Part shown: piece after piece, positions 1 through 12,797 of the stretch
Layout of the letters: every line of letters begins with the position of its first letter
Numbering within the stretch: the stretch's first letter is position 1
DNA from: Cymodocea nodosa
Lineage: Eukaryota > Streptophyta > Magnoliopsida > Alismatales > Cymodoceaceae
Direction: 5' to 3'
NCBI GenBank assembly: GCA_036874045.1
Contig: JAZBRI010000010.1
Location: forward strand, 2,996,001 to 3,060,000
DNA: 64,000 nt
Made by a program: the position numbers and the translations under genes
Notes under the pieces: generated by a model
What the model was told of the DNA's origin: nothing
The model's database searches: none
Seen by the model: only the letters and a program-made list of their open reading frames with translations

Positions 1-539
1 CATCTAATAAACTCATCAGTTCCGAGCATACTGAAACTAATGAAGATAATGAGACTTTATTTTCTCTTGCTAGAAAACTTGAAAATAAATCCAAGTCAAA
101 TATTAGTTCAAGCCCTGATGATGTAGAAATTCAACAATCAGAGCATCAAGCAACTGACATAGAACAAGTTATTGCAGATATAATTGAAAATGTTGAGGTA
201 GTAACTAGATCACAGGCTGAATTATCTAGAATAGCGAATATTGAAAAAGTAAAGACTCTAGAAGAGCTTAATGTCAATCTACCTTCTTCAGAATCTATAG
301 AAGTAGAGTTTGAGAATTCACAATATGTATCAATGGAGATATCTGTTGAACAAAATGAACAATTATAGACAGATACACCGACTATAGAATTTGTGGAACA
401 ATTGAACTTTGACCATTCTATAGAGACTAAACAAATGAATGTTGAGCATATTGAAGATGTTCCTTACATTGTTGAAGCTAAAGAATCAAGCTTACATACG
501 CAACTTCAAGAAAATAATTTCTTAGAGGAACAACATGAC
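1..539 (+). pseudogene. Copia C0: accessory-ORF fragment (fossil)
   Basis: This is the middle to C-terminal part of the accessory ORF that sits 3' of pol in the Sirevirus-type copia elements here. It matches the C1 accessory ORF at 2703-4968 at roughly 75-80 % by eye, with shared strings such as IEQVIADII, VKTLEEL, SMEISVE and QMNVEHIEDV. The fragment is acidic and looks coiled-coil rich. It begins outside the window and ends where the C1 LTR starts, so C1 inserted into it in the opposite orientation. It is a broken relic with few breaks, and no function is inferred for this copy. Confidence 0.8.
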
Positions 540-2206
540 TATAGGATCGTATGGCTACACAAGAGGGGGGTAAATTGTGTTTTTCAATATTTTCTGATAT
601 ATAATTGAAACTTTAAAGCTCAAAAACAAGTTGAGACATTGTTTTCATAAAATCATTTTTATTCAAGGTTTCAATTACAATATACAATTCAATTCTCCTC
701 AGAAATTGTAGATGCAATTATACTCAATACCATGTATCATCTAAACAATTTCATAATTACAAACAAAGAAAACTAATTTACAGAATTTAAAACATTTCTC
801 CTTGTTTGAGATCTATCTTCTTCTTCTTTTTCTTCTTCAACAATTCTTTAGTGACGAATATCTTGTCTTTCTCTACCTCACCGAATTTGCTTCCTTCTGA
901 TACTTTAAATCTTTAGTGACATAAATAATACCTTTTTCTGCTTCACTGAATTTTCTTCCACTTGAGAGATTTTCTTCGAAGAGGTGTTTTTGATCCCTGA
1001 AAAAGATTTTTCTTTTGATGTGCAGGGATAGTTTGATTCTTGAAAAGATTTTTCTTTTTGTATGCAACGATTCATTTGATCAATGAGAATTCTATACCTT
1101 TTATACTGTATCTTCATTTCATGCATATCCTTCACGTTCAACCACTACCAGTTTTCCACTTCTTCATGTTTACATTTCAAATTTTTTTTAATCATCAGTC
1201 CTGGATCTCTGAAAAATTTCCTGCAAAATAAACTTTCTCGTCCAAAAAAAAATTTTCATCAAATGTAATAAGAAGTTGTTATTTTAATGTTAACTAAATG
1301 AGTAACACAAGTATATATATATAACTTAACGTTTCTAATTTAACGAGTTCCTCATGTGCCATTTCACATGACAAGTACTATAGCTAACTCAACGAACTAA
1401 GTCCATGGTGTTACGCTAACTCAACGAACCAGCTTAACCTTTCTTTCGGAAGGTTAAACAATAACTCACCGAAAACAGTTTAAGTTTTGGATAGTTACGG
1501 TTGTAAGTCATCGAAAAACTCTTTTTACCATAAAACTAGTGAGACACGTGTCAAGACCTAAAAACATGACTTAAGTTACCTTTCGGATAGTTACGACTGT
1601 AAGTCTCCGAAAAACTTTAACTCACTGATTTAGCAATAAACAAATGTTTTTATAATAAGAATTTTACCACGTGAAAAAATAACAACTTAAGTTTATAATG
1701 CTAACCTAACGCGTTGCCTTAGTGTTCAATATAGCAACTCAACGTGTTTAGTTTTGTTAACTTAACGAGTTAAACATGTGCACCTCACGTGATACAATAC
1801 AACATTCATAACTTATAATTTCATCATGTGTATAACACTAACTTAATGAGTTCGTCTCTTCTTTTACTCACTAACTTAATGAGTTCTCACGTGACCTTTT
1901 TTGACCTTTAAGCCTCTAACTTAACGAGTTGTCTAAACGTGCACTATTCATGATACAGAAGATATAACTTTAAAACATATCATGTTTTTCAATAAAAACA
2001 CATGTTAACTTAATGTTTAGTTAATTGAGAAATTAATGCAATGAAATGACTAGTTATTAACTTCAGATCTAATACAGACAAGTATTTATATCAGTAAGCT
2101 TTTTCTATATTAATTGATGATTTTAATTTCTTTTCACAAGCAATAGTAATTGAGCAAATATAATTATTTTCATTCAGCACACATCATCAAAACAAAATAC
2201 TCAACA
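540..2206 (-). repeat. C1 3' LTR (copia, about 1.67 kb)
   Basis: The LTR runs on the minus strand from TGTTGAGTATTTTG at 2206 to a GATCCTA-type end at 540, and is preceded by a polypurine tract. The same ends occur in C2 (34955-36523) and C6 (62019-63629). The enhancer region (about 1320-1980) is packed with short palindromic motifs: AACTTAACGAGTT, G-box cores CACGTG, CTCAACGAAC, and a block with TTTCGGATAGTTA and TCCGAAA (1440-1610) that is lacking in the C2 and C6 LTRs but present in the gypsy LTRs. The segment 780-1140 is the transcribed leader, with repeated CTTTTTCAGGGAT-type stretches. Confidence 0.9.
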
Positions 2207-2519
2207 ATCTCCCCCTTTTTGATGATGACAAAACCATATTAAATCAATTATGAAATATGTTTAACTCAACAAAGCACCTTCGTTGGGTTAACTTTTAATT
2301 CAACAAACTTGTTTCTTGACTTAAGTTCACTTAAGCTTATTTCTATTGTTTGTGTAAATTTCACCTCTCAGAACTAACTCTCAAATGTCAATAATTATAT
2401 ATGTATCAGTTTTCTAATTACCATCTGTTAGATTACAATAACCATTAAATATCATCTCCCTTTATAATATATGCAATTAAGATCATAATCATCTTTTTAT
2501 AATATTTCCCCCCCTTTTT
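2207..2519 (-). other. Duplicated polypurine tracts before the C1 3' LTR
   Basis: The minus strand reads CAAAAAGGGGGAGAT directly against the LTR start (2207-2221). A second tract, AAAAAGGGGGGG, lies about 290 bp upstream (2508-2519). Each is preceded by a TGATGACA- or TTAATGACA-like context. These would prime plus-strand DNA synthesis. Repeated tracts upstream of the 3' LTR are a known Sirevirus trait. Confidence 0.8.
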
Positions 2520-2702
2520 GTCATTAATCAAAAAGATAATTACAGAGAATATATATATATATATAGTAAGAGATATATTTACAACAATGATTTCTGTAAA
2601 CAAGAATAATAATTGAACACATTTACAGAAAAATGTATTGTTCAATGAATCAAACAAGAAATACAAACATTACATTTTGTATTTAGAAACAAACAAAAAC
2701 AG

Positions 2703-4968
2703 TTATCGAGCCCTCCTAAGTATATCACTTATAGCATTACATATTTTATCTCCTAAATGCCTAATATCATTTCTAATGTCGTTAAGCATTGCATCTAAGT
2801 CAGGAGGTAGCTGGGTTTGCTGTTTTGCTTGAATTGAATAACTTTGTTGTTGTATATGGTCTATACAATCAAGTTGTTGTTGTTGTTGTCATAGAGGTTT
2901 ATGCATGGCTTGAAATTTTTGCAAATCTTTAACACTAAATGCACTCATGCCTTTAGTTTCAGAGGGCCAGTCGGATAAATTCAATTGGCTTGCAAGGATT
3001 CTACATACAACATCACCATAAAATAACTTTGAACTCATATGTTGTAGTTGAGAAGTAAAAACATCAAACCAATTGATTTGAATTCTATTCAGTAGGCCAT
3101 AAGTTGCATATAAACAACTTCTACTGACTTCCAAATTGTGTCCAACTCTTTGAAATAAATTGACATGCAATATATTTGCAATAAACCTTGCCTCTACATT
3201 CAGATTTTCCAATAATCTCATTTCAGAATATACATCTGGAATTTTTGATAAAGACTGAATGTTCCATTCTAGTTGTCTAATCATGTCAAATCTATTTGTA
3301 ACAACAACACCTTCATTCTTTAATCCCAAAACTTCAAAAATTAATTTAGGAGACAATATAAACTCCTGTTGAGGTATTTGAGTTTTCTGAAAATTTTCAT
3401 TCTTAACTAGATTGCTATAAAAAGTTGCAATAAGCTCTGTGTATTGCGTCCATTTCATTCCTACTGGCAAGAATTGAATGAGGCCTTGAAACTCAAATAG
3501 ATCTCTTATTTCCATCAAATTTTTGAACTTTATTGGACGAGCATGCAGAATCTGACATGTAACCAGATTATTGTATTTCTGCAATACTTCTTCAGATCTA
3601 AAATGAATTGAATTACCTTGAATTTGTAATACTGTAAAGAAAGAAGGTGATACCTGAAGCTGTGATTCAGAGTTTAATTCATCTTCAAGAACCTCTTCTT
3701 CAAAATGAATGTCATGTTGTACCTTTTCCAAAATATTATCTTGAAGCTGCTCAAGTAAGCTTGATTCTTTAGCTTCAATAGTGTTACAAACATCTTCAAT
3801 ATGCTCAACATTCATCTGTTCAGTCTCTATAGAATGATCAGAGTTCAATGTTTCCATAAATTCTACAACCGATGTATCTGTTTGTAATTGTTCATTTTAT
3901 TCAACAGATATTTCCATTGATTCATGCTGTGAATTCTTAGACTCTGCTTCTATAGATTTTGTAGAAGGCTGGTTAACTTTTAGCTCTTCTAGAGTCTTAA
4001 CATTTTCAATATCTGCTACTCTAAACAATTCAGTCTGTGAACTAGTTACTGCCTCAACATTGTCAATTATATCTGCAATAACTTGTTCAATGTCAAGTGC
4101 TTGATGCTTTGATTTGTCAATTTCTGCATCATCAGGACTTGTACTAATAGAAAAACTTGAGCTCATATTTGACTTGTATTTCTTCTCAGGCTTTCTAGAA
4201 AGGGAAAATAAAGTCTCATTATCTTCATCAGTTTCAGTGTGCTCGGAACTGATGAGTTTATTAGATGCACAATAAGGTACAATGTCTAGACATACATTTT
4301 CCTTTGGAAATAAATTTTCATCTGATTGTCCTTTTTCAATAGACTTTGTTTCCTTAGACATAATTTTTCTGATTTTTCTTCTTCTATAACATTTTTGTTT
4401 CTCCTCTTCAAGTATTGTTGTTTTCTTTTCAAATTGCTCCATAAAAGTTTTCTGCTTTAGTTCTTCTAAGGCACTCTCTAATGCTACGGCCTTTTGAAAA
4501 CTGTCAACTTTTGTTTTGTCTACAGCAATATTTGATTCTACTTGTTTTGAATATAAAGGAGTAGGGATAGCTGATTCATGCTCTTCGTCAAATGATTGTA
4601 GTCTTGTACCACTAATAGGAGTTTGAGGAATTCTAGTTGATGAACCTACACCTTTTTCCAAATATTTTGCTTACTGTTCCAAAAATGCAATCTCAACACA
4701 TTTCATATGATATTCTCTATCATATTTACTTCGAATTCCCATGTAGGTAATATTTGCATCAGTATTTTGAAGTTCTTGTCTAACTTCATTCAGTATACCC
4801 TCAAGAAAGAAATATTCACTATAAATTTCTGCTAACATTTTGTCTACTCAAAATATTTTCTTGAACCAAGTGCGTGGAACCTCATCATTCTCTATTTCTT
4901 TTTCTTTTGCATCTCCTCTGCTTTTGCCTTTTCCTCTGCCACGACCTTTGTAGAACTTGGAGACCCAT
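2703..4968 (-). pseudogene. C1 accessory ORF, 'putative plant transposon protein'-like (fossil)
   Basis: About 750 codons lie between pol and the 3' LTR. The N-terminus is basic and Gly/Lys-rich (GRGKGKSR), possibly nuclear or nucleic-acid binding. The middle is acidic and predicted coiled coil, with runs such as MEQFEKKTTILEEEKQK. The C-terminal third (about 3000-3600) is a globular domain with LFEFQGLIQF, FYSNL, VLGLKNEG, IANILH and KLFYGD. These fit the plant family annotated as 'putative plant transposon protein' (Transposase_32 in Pfam, from memory). It ends in a Gln-rich tail. There is no signal peptide or membrane segment, so it is not an obvious envelope. Homologues lie in copia C0, C2 and C3 and in gypsy G1a and G1b. 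A few breaks are present. Confidence 0.75.
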
Positions 4969-6557
4969 CGTCACAGGTTGTAACAGCAACAAGCGAGAAA
5001 GATTTTCTTGACAAAGTCTACAAATAACCTAAGTGCCCGTGTAATAAGTGTTTAAATAGGGTTTTTAGGTGAGTAACGCAACGTGATAGAAGTCGGGTTT
5101 AGATATTAACTAAATATTTAATAAAGTTTATTCAATCAAGGTACCTGAAATATTCAAGTAGAACTCGTTGAGTTAACTAACCTAATGAGTAAAACATTGT
5201 CTAGAGGTAGTTTTACATGTTACCTTATCTAACATAACATCTAGTTAGTACACTTAAAATAATTTTCAGATACTTCCAACTGAAACGTTCTGAAAACAAC
5301 ACACATGCTAAACTTAACATTATCTTGAGAACATTGCAAACTATTCTAACATTCTTGTCCTTTGAATCTAAAATAGTTTGTTTGTCTTTGTAAATTATTT
5401 CATCAAGCTTTTAAGAGGACATTAATTCAGATTAACCAAGATTTATATTTTGAATTATATTAATCTGTTTTCGACATTGTTAATCCTCCCCCTACAAATA
5501 TACTTCAAATATATTCAATCAAAATACAAAATATACTTGTAGTGACAATAGATGTTAAGTATAACTATACTTTTAAATTTTCTTTTTAGAGACTTCCGTT
5601 ATTCTGACATTGTCAAAAATGATTTCCAAAATCAATTCCTACTATATATGAATCAAAACACAACTTTGAACTCAATATGATTAATTCAAGGAGAATAAAA
5701 GAATGTATCTCAAATAAACGTTTTCAAAAGTACTAATGTTGATTCAATAAATCAATAGTCATATTGGTAGAAACTATATGTGATTCAAAGATATCTGTAA
5801 TTAATGAAACAACTTTTTCTTTTCATAACAGTAAATATTGATAATTTTCTTTAAAAGTTAGTTTGAAAAGCTTAAATCATACAAGAGCTTTCTAATGTAC
5901 CTGTGTAATGAGCTTTCAGTCAACAATCCCAGATCTGATCAGGACTTTAGGTTGCTAGATTTAAAGAATCATTTTTCAGGACAACAATCCTTACATACCT
6001 ATCTGTTCAAGTACAAAAGGCTCGTGATCAAACTGATCAATAAACTCTCAAAGATTTTCACTTTGTAAGCACTTTTCATTTTAAGCATAGTATATATGTA
6101 TTCCATTAATACAGATGCAATAAAACACAAATCTCATACAATTTTTACTTCTATGATTGTACTAAGAATATGAATTAGTTTCAATAAGCTTATAGTTTTG
6201 ATTAGCAGTTTAAGATGAGTTACATATAATTTATTCTACAAGTTTAAACAATTAAGTCAAATTTATGCATGATCATATGCATTTTCCTTGATTCAAAGAA
6301 AAACATTTAATCAAAATTTCAGAAAGTCAGAAGTATTTAATGTTATTCATTTACACTTCCACTTAAAATCGTAAAAACCCTTAAAATTGATAAACTACTT
6401 AAAATCAATTAGATACTACTATGATTTTACAATAAATACATAGTATCTTAAGCAGCAGTTTAGATATTACTTTAGATATTTATGATAAGTATATAATATC
6501 TATGAGGTGAACAACATCATCAATAAAATTTATCTTTTTATGTGGAGTTTAAGCATT
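4969..6557 (-). other. C1 noncoding spacer between pol and accessory ORF
   Basis: About 1.6 kb with no coding signal on the element strand. It holds an internal polypurine-like tract (5485-5494, TAGGGGGAGG on the minus strand) and a conserved core near 5850-6060. The half from about 5480 to 6560 aligns with the 3' noncoding region of gypsy G1b (about 25850-27050). The spacer may carry the promoter or splice signals for the accessory ORF, which is inference. Confidence 0.65.
5850..6060 (-). other. Conserved noncoding core shared by copia and gypsy (C1 copy)
   Basis: A block of about 180-200 nt that is about 92 % identical by eye to the block at 26318-26515 in gypsy G1b, and close to the C2 copy (about 42272-42480). 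The sequence on both sides is only about 65-70 % alike. On the plus strand it holds two GAGCTTTC words (5885-5892, 5910-5917) and two (T/A)CAACAATCC words (5920-5929, 5981-5990). No tRNA or SINE box is visible. An antisense reading frame of about 55 codons crosses it, but the substitutions do not favour third positions. Confidence 0.65.
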
Positions 6558-9440
6558 TTACACATCACATAGACTACAAATACCTAAATTTAATCTAATG
6601 TCATAGAATGTATTTTCATCTAGAGGTTTTGTAAATATATTAGCTAATTGATTTTTACTAGACACAAATTCTAATTTAATTTTTCCTTTAATTACATTAT
6701 CTTTTAGAAAATAATGTCTGACCTCTATATGTTTTCCTGTTGAATGTAATACAGGAATTTTGGAATGATTTATTACAGAACTACTGTCACAATAAATCTC
6801 AGTTGTATCATAAGATAATCCAAAATCTTCTAAGGTTTGCCTTATCCACAGAATCTGAGTGCAACACAGTGCAGCAGCAACATATTCAGCTTCTGTAGTA
6901 GAAAGTGCGACATAGTTTTGCTTTTTACTAAACCATGACACCAAATTATTTCCCAATAATTGACATGTGCCATTGGTACTCTTTCTATCAGATTTAGATT
7001 TTGCATAATCAACATCAGTATATCCTATAAGATCTATTGAACTATCCTTAGAATAATACAGTCCAAAATTTTTTGTTCATTGTTTATATCTAAATATTCT
7101 TTTAACTACAATTAAGTGTGATTCTTTAGGATTAGATTGAAATCTAACACATACACACACAGCAAACATAATATCAGGTCTACTAGTTGTCAAATAAAGT
7201 AAAGAACCAATCATACTTCTGTATTTTCTTTGATCTATGGATTTTCCTATGTCATCAATATCTAACTTTAAAGAAGTACTCATAGGAGTTCCTCGAATCC
7301 TTGTATCATTAAAATTAAATTTCTTAAGCATTTCATCTGCATATTTTTCCTGATTTAAAAATATAGCTTTATCCATTTGCTTAATTTGAAGTCCTAGAAA
7401 ATATAGCCTTTTTCTATTAAAAAAGTAGATAATCTTTCATACCATGATCTAGGTGCTTGCTTCAAACCATATAAGGCTTTCTTCAATTTATACACAATGT
7501 TAGGATTTTTAATATCTTCAAATCCAGGAGGTTGTTTTACATAGACTTTTTCATTAATTAACCCATTTAGAAATGCACTCTTTACATCCATTTGATTTAA
7601 TTGAAAATCCATATAACAAGCATAGGCCAATAATATTCTAATACTTTCTAACCTAGCCACAAGAGCAAATGTTTCATCATAATCTAATCCATCTTCCAGT
7701 TTCGTTAGTTTTGTTTCTAAAGATTCACTTTGTACCTATTATGGATTGATTTTTTGGAGGAGAGACTAATTCCCAAACATCATTTCTGATGAATTGATTT
7801 AGTTCTTCTTGCATTGCCACTATCCAATTTTCATCAGATAATGCTTCTTGTATATTCCTTAGTTCCACCATAGAAACAAACATATACATACTATTTAAAT
7901 TTACTGAAGCTCTAGTTTTAACTCCCTCATTAATATTATCAATGACTTGAGTAATGGGATGTGATGAAGAATAACGCCAATTTCTTTGATTTTCCTCAAT
8001 ATTCTCATCAACATCTGAAGGTACATCACTTTCATCATTAGTTTGATCATTTAAGTTCATATTTTTTATTTTCTCAGATAAATCTTCAATCTCTCTATTG
8101 ATCTCTAACTCTTTTGGAAGATTGATCAAATTATCATTATCAGTTTTAGATTGAGATTCTCTAAAAGAATTTTCATTAAAGCTTACATGGAGGGTTTCTT
8201 CAATAGTCCTAGAAGTTTTGTTATATACTCTATAGGCTTTACTTCTAGTAGAGTAACCTACAAAAATTCCTTCATCTGATTTGGCTTGAAATTTATCCCT
8301 TTTATCCTTAGTATTAAGAATAAAACACTTGCAGTCAAATGATTTCATATAGGAAATTTATGGAACCCTATTAACTATAATTTCAAAAGGAGTTTTATTA
8401 ACATGAGGTCTTAAATGACTTATGTTAATAACATAACAAGCTGTATTTACTACTTCAACCCAAAGATTTTGAGGTAACCTATGTTCATTCAACATAGTTC
8501 TAGCCATTTCTTGAAGTGATCTATTCTTTCTCTCAACAACACCATTTTGACACGGTGCTCTTGGAAAAGAAAATTTGTGATCAATGCCATGCTCATTACA
8601 ATAATTATCCATTTGATCATTATCAAATTCAGTTCCATGATCACTCCTAAGTTTTTAAATAGAGACACTCTGTTCATTTTGAACAAAATTGCAAAACATT
8701 TTAAGCTTTTCAAAAACTTTTGTCTTAGATGCTAGAAAATATACCCAAGTGTATCTAGAGAAGTCATCTACTAAAACAAATACATACCATTTACCACCAA
8801 GACTCATGATTCTTGTTGGTCCAAATAGATCCATATGTATAAGTTCAAAGACTTTCTTGCTTGAAATATCAGTTTTGGATTTAAAAGAGTTTTTATGAAG
8901 TTTACCTAACTCACATGCATCACACATAAAGTCCTTTGAGTATTTAATCTTTGCTAAACCTCTCACTAAATGTTTTTTTGATAGTTTATGTAACAGTTTC
9001 ATATTTATATGCCCAATCCTTCTATACCACAAATATGCATCACTAGTTTCACCTAGCAAACATGAATTTAAATCAACTACACGAGAAGGTAAAGATAAAA
9101 TACATATAGAACCTTTTCTTTTAGCAATAAACTTAATTTCATCTGTATTTTTATCAATTATTTTGTATACATTATCTTCAAACACTACATAATATCCAGT
9201 TTTAGTTAGTTTTATGACACTCAACAAATTAAATCCTAGGTTTTCTACATATAGTACATTCAAAATAACACAAGTTGGAGTTATTTGAACATTGCCCATA
9301 CCTATGATTTTATCTTTGCTTTTGTTTCAAAATGTTACACTTGCTTTCATGGTATTTGTAAAATTTTGTAGTAGACTTTTCTGTCCGGTCATGTGACTTA
9401 ATGCTCCATTGTCCAAGATTCATTTTGATGTTGTTTCCTC
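6558..9440 (-). pseudogene. C1 pol (protease, integrase, RT, RNase H), broken
   Basis: Domains follow the Ty1/copia order. Protease has the LDSG region near 9400. The integrase zinc-binding part has YRRIGHINM and CDACELGK (about 9060-8900), followed by the core with LFGPTR, DDFSRYTWVYFL, NGVVERKNRS and LWVEVVNTA. RT includes MDVKSAFLNGLI, VYVKQPPGFED and KKALYGLKQAPRSWYERL (7400-7660) and GSLLYLTTSRPDIMF. RNase H has ALSTTEAEYVAAA, IYCDSSS and NIFTKPL (6558-6956). Several breaks interrupt it, so it cannot encode a working polyprotein. Confidence 0.9.
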
Positions 9441-9452
9441 CTGCAACACAAA

Positions 9453-11669
9453 TTAAGAAAAACTTTTTCTTGGTACCCAATGTTGTTGAGGACCAAGTTC
9501 ATTAAACGCATATTTCTTATTAGTTGTAAGTACTATAGACTTATTTTTAACATCATACTTACCTATAGCATTATTGCTCTTATAATCATTCTTTTTGTTT
9601 TCAAATGTAGTATAACTAAGACCAAACCGATTTTTATCAGATGTTAATTTATTTTGGTCATGCTCATACATTTCAGTAAGTTCATACCAAGATTTTGTAC
9701 TTGTATTTGAATTTTTAGTGCATACAAAATCTTTTTCTACACAAAAAATTTTAGATTTATCACATGTAGAATGAGTAATTGGTCTAATACCAGTGTATTG
9801 AATTACATGCTCAGGTTTCTGAATTTTCAGTTTACTACAATTGTTTGAAATTTTAGAAACATTAGAAACTGAATTTCCAGAACAAGAAACAAGATTTTTA
9901 GAAACATTAATAGTCATGTTAGAAGTACAATTTGACAAATCACATTGATTTATATTATTACTACATGATTCATCCCTTGAAGTTCCTACTTCTACATATT
10001 TATTACCTTGTTTCATAATAAAAGGAATTTTAGCCTTAGATTTACTTAAACTGCAACTAATAAATCCTTTATTGGCTTGAGATTCAGGATATTCAGGATA
10101 ATCAAATCCTAAGCCAAATTTATAAGACACCGTAGGGGTACTAGTTAGTTTTTCTAACTTAATTTGACTTAAATTCCATTTCTCAATGGTAGAATTTAAA
10201 TCTAGAACTCTCAATTTTAATTTATCTATCTCTAATTCAAGTTCATTTATATTGTTTCTCAACATTTCATTTTAAGATTCTATCTTTAATCTTTCAACAT
10301 TTATATTCTGTATTTGTTCATGCAAGATACATTCATTAAATCTAAATTTTTGCAAATCTCTAGCATGATTTTCATTATCACATTTAAACTTTTCTAAAGT
10401 AGTAGACATGAAATAATTTTCTTCTTCCATAATGGATGAAGATTTTCTAATATTCTTATTTTCAAGTTTACATACTTTAAGTTTTTGTAATAATGCATGA
10501 TAAGCACATAATAATTCATCAAAGTTGAAATCTGAATGACTTTCAGGATCAGATATTACCTCAGACTCATCTGCCATGAAGCACACATGAGCAACGTCTT
10601 CTAACTCTTGTTCTCCTTCTAAAAGTGAAGATTTTGATGATAATTCCTAAGATTCAAACTCTTCAAACGTGTCATCCCAAGTGACCTTCAAAGCCTTTTT
10701 CTTGTAAAACTTTTTCTGAGTTTTCTAAGCTGTCTTCTTCTAATTTGTCCTACTTTGCTTTTCATTTTTCCTCAAAGGATAGTCTGGAGAAAGATGTCCA
10801 GGTTTCTTACAATTGTAACATACAGACTTTCTGGATGAAGAATTCTTGTCATTTAGTGATTTTGACGTTGAGGGTTTATCATTTTTGTTCCTTTGCTGTT
10901 TCCTAGCTTTCCATGCTTTCTTGAATTTCCTAGTCAGCAAAATCAAATCCTCGTTAGAATCAGTAGATATATCAGAATCTGAATTAATTTCGAAGGCTAT
11001 TTCTTTCTTCATTTTTAGTTTGTTGTGACTTAGTGATTCATTTAATTGAACTTCATAAGCAGTTAAGTTTCTTATAAGTTCATTCAAGGTATAAACATTT
11101 AAATCTCATGATTCCTCAATTGATGTTACTTTCTGAGACCATTTAGAACTTAGGGATTTGAGAATTTTTCTCACCAAATCCTTCTGTTCAAAATTCTTTC
11201 CTAAGAATTTTAAAGAATTTATGATATCAAGAAATCTAGAAAACATCTTAGAAATACTTTCATCTTCATGCATCTTAAAGAGTTCATACTTATGAATCAA
11301 CATGTTTATTTTAGTCTCTTTAACTTGAGAAGTACCTTCATGTGAAACTTCTAATGCATGTCACACCTCATAAGCAGATTTATATACCGACACTTTACTG
11401 AATTGTTCATAACTCAATGTACAAAATAAAATATTTGAAACCTTAGCATTCAAAGTTTCATTTTTTTTTTCAGTAATTGTCCAAGTATTATAAGGGGTAG
11501 TTAACGGAGTATATGGTTTAGAAATCATGAACCACAACTTATGATCTATACTTTGAATAAAAACAGTCATCCTATATTTCCAATATTCAAAATGTATTCC
11601 ATCAAATAAAGGAGGACGATTAAGATTTTGGCCTTCATATAAAGAAAAATTACCATTTCCAGTAGCCAT
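9453..11669 (-). pseudogene. C1 gag with long C-terminal extension, broken
   Basis: The start MATGNGNFSLYEGQ at 11669 is shared with C2 and C6. The first part has the copia-type gag fold (FDGIHFEYWKYRM, DHKLWFMI, YEQFSKVS). A basic stretch and a zinc-knuckle region (CYNCKKPGHLS) follow near 10800. After that come more than 350 residues of acidic, Asn-rich, coiled-coil sequence (LLCAYHALLQKL, NINELELEIDKL), typical of long Sirevirus gag. At the gag/pol boundary a TTTGTGTTGCAG string resembles a splice acceptor and is also present in C2. There are a few breaks. Confidence 0.85.
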
Positions 11670-11851
11670 CTTACCTTAAATTTTTCAACCTATTTGATTT
11701 TAAACAATCTAAAAACTATAAAACAACTTGAGCCTTAAATCAAGAAAGTTAAATGTATGCTTAGATATTAATTTCTATTTAAAAACAAGTAAGGTAGAAT
11801 AAGCAATGATAATTAATAAGTTGGTATCAATTTTATATCAAAGATTATTAA

Positions 11852-11867
11852 CAAAGCTCTGATACCA
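11852..11867 (-). other. C1 primer-binding site (initiator Met tRNA)
   Basis: The minus strand reads TGGTATCAGAGCTTTG, two bases after the LTR end GATCCTACA. TGGTATCAGAGC is the usual copia primer site, complementary to initiator methionine tRNA. Confidence 0.9.
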
Positions 11868-11869
11868 CT

Positions 11870-12797
11870 TGTAGGATCGTATGGCTACCCAAGAGGGGGG
11901 TGAATTGTGTTTTTCAATATTTTCTAAAATATAATTGAAATTTTAAAACTCAAAAACAAGTCGAGACATTGTTTTCATAAAATCATTTTTATTCAAATTT
12001 CAATTACAATATAAAATTCAATTCTCCTCAGAAATTGTAGATGCAATTATATCTCGATACCATGTATCATCTAAACAATTTCATAACTACAGCAGAGAAA
12101 ACTAATTTACGGAATTTAAAACATTTCTCCCTATTTGAGATCTTTCTTCTTCTTTTTCTTCTTCAGCAATTCTTTAGTGACGAATATCTTGTCTTTCTTT
12201 GCTTCACCGAATTTGCTTTCTTTTGATACTTTAAATCTTTAGTGACATAAATAATACCTTTTTCTGCTTCACTAAATTTTCTTCCACTTGAGAGATTTTC
12301 CCTGAAGAGGTGTTTTTGATCCTTGAAAAAGATTTTTCTTTTGGTGTGCAAGGATAGTTTGATCCTTGAAAAGATTTTTCTTTTTGTGTACAAGGATAAT
12401 TTGATCAACAAGAATTCTATGCCTTTTATACTGTATCTTCATTTATGCATATCCTTCACGTTCAACCACTACTAGTTTTCCACTTCTTCACGTCTTTTCT
12501 TTTTCCTTCATCGAAATACACACGTTCTAACCCACGTTTACATTTTGAATTTTCTTTAATCATCAGTCTTAGATCTCTAAAAAATTTCCTGCAAAATAAA
12601 CTTTCTCGTCCAAAAATTTTTCATTAGTGTAATAAGAAGTCATTACTTTAATGTTAACTAAACGAGTAACACAAGTATATATATATAACTTAATGTTTCT
12701 AACTTAACGAGTTCCTCATGTGCCATTTCACTTGACAAGTACTGTAGCTAACTCAACGAACTAAGTCTGTGGTGTTACGCTAACTCAATGAACCAGC
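11870..12797 (-). repeat. C1 5' LTR (incomplete)
   Basis: This matches the inner part of the C1 3' LTR from its GATCCTACA end (11870) through the leader and AACTTAACGAGTT motifs. It stops at 12797, where gypsy integrase coding sequence begins. It lies beside the primer site, confirming the minus orientation. Confidence 0.85.

Larger units (their letters stand above)
540..12797 (-). mobile_element. Copia C1: Sirevirus-type LTR retrotransposon, nearly full length, broken
   Basis: Read on the minus strand the parts are: 5' LTR (11870-12797, incomplete), primer site (11852-11867), gag (11669-9453), pol in copia order protease-integrase-RT-RNase H (9440-6558), a long noncoding spacer, accessory ORF (4968-2703), polypurine tracts and 3' LTR (2206-540). 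Long gag, long LTRs, repeated polypurine tracts and an ORF after pol match Sireviruses. The two LTRs differ at about 8-10 % of the first 100 or so aligned bases, suggesting insertion a few million years ago at usual plant rates (inference). Coding parts hold roughly ten to fifteen breaks. It lies inside C0 on the left and abuts gypsy G1a on the right. Confidence 0.9.

Noticed and set aside
2547-2566. AT microsatellites (also near 1312 and 13820) as functional sites
   Set aside because: Simple dinucleotide runs, with no further signal around them.
2703-4968. Accessory ORF as an envelope gene
   Set aside because: No signal peptide, membrane span or glycosylation-rich ectodomain is visible. The C-terminal domain fits the plant transposon-protein family better.
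5881-6060. Conserved core as a tRNA, SINE or antisense protein gene
   Set aside because: No pol III A or B boxes or cloverleaf were seen, and differences between copies are not biased to third codon positions of the 55-codon antisense frame.
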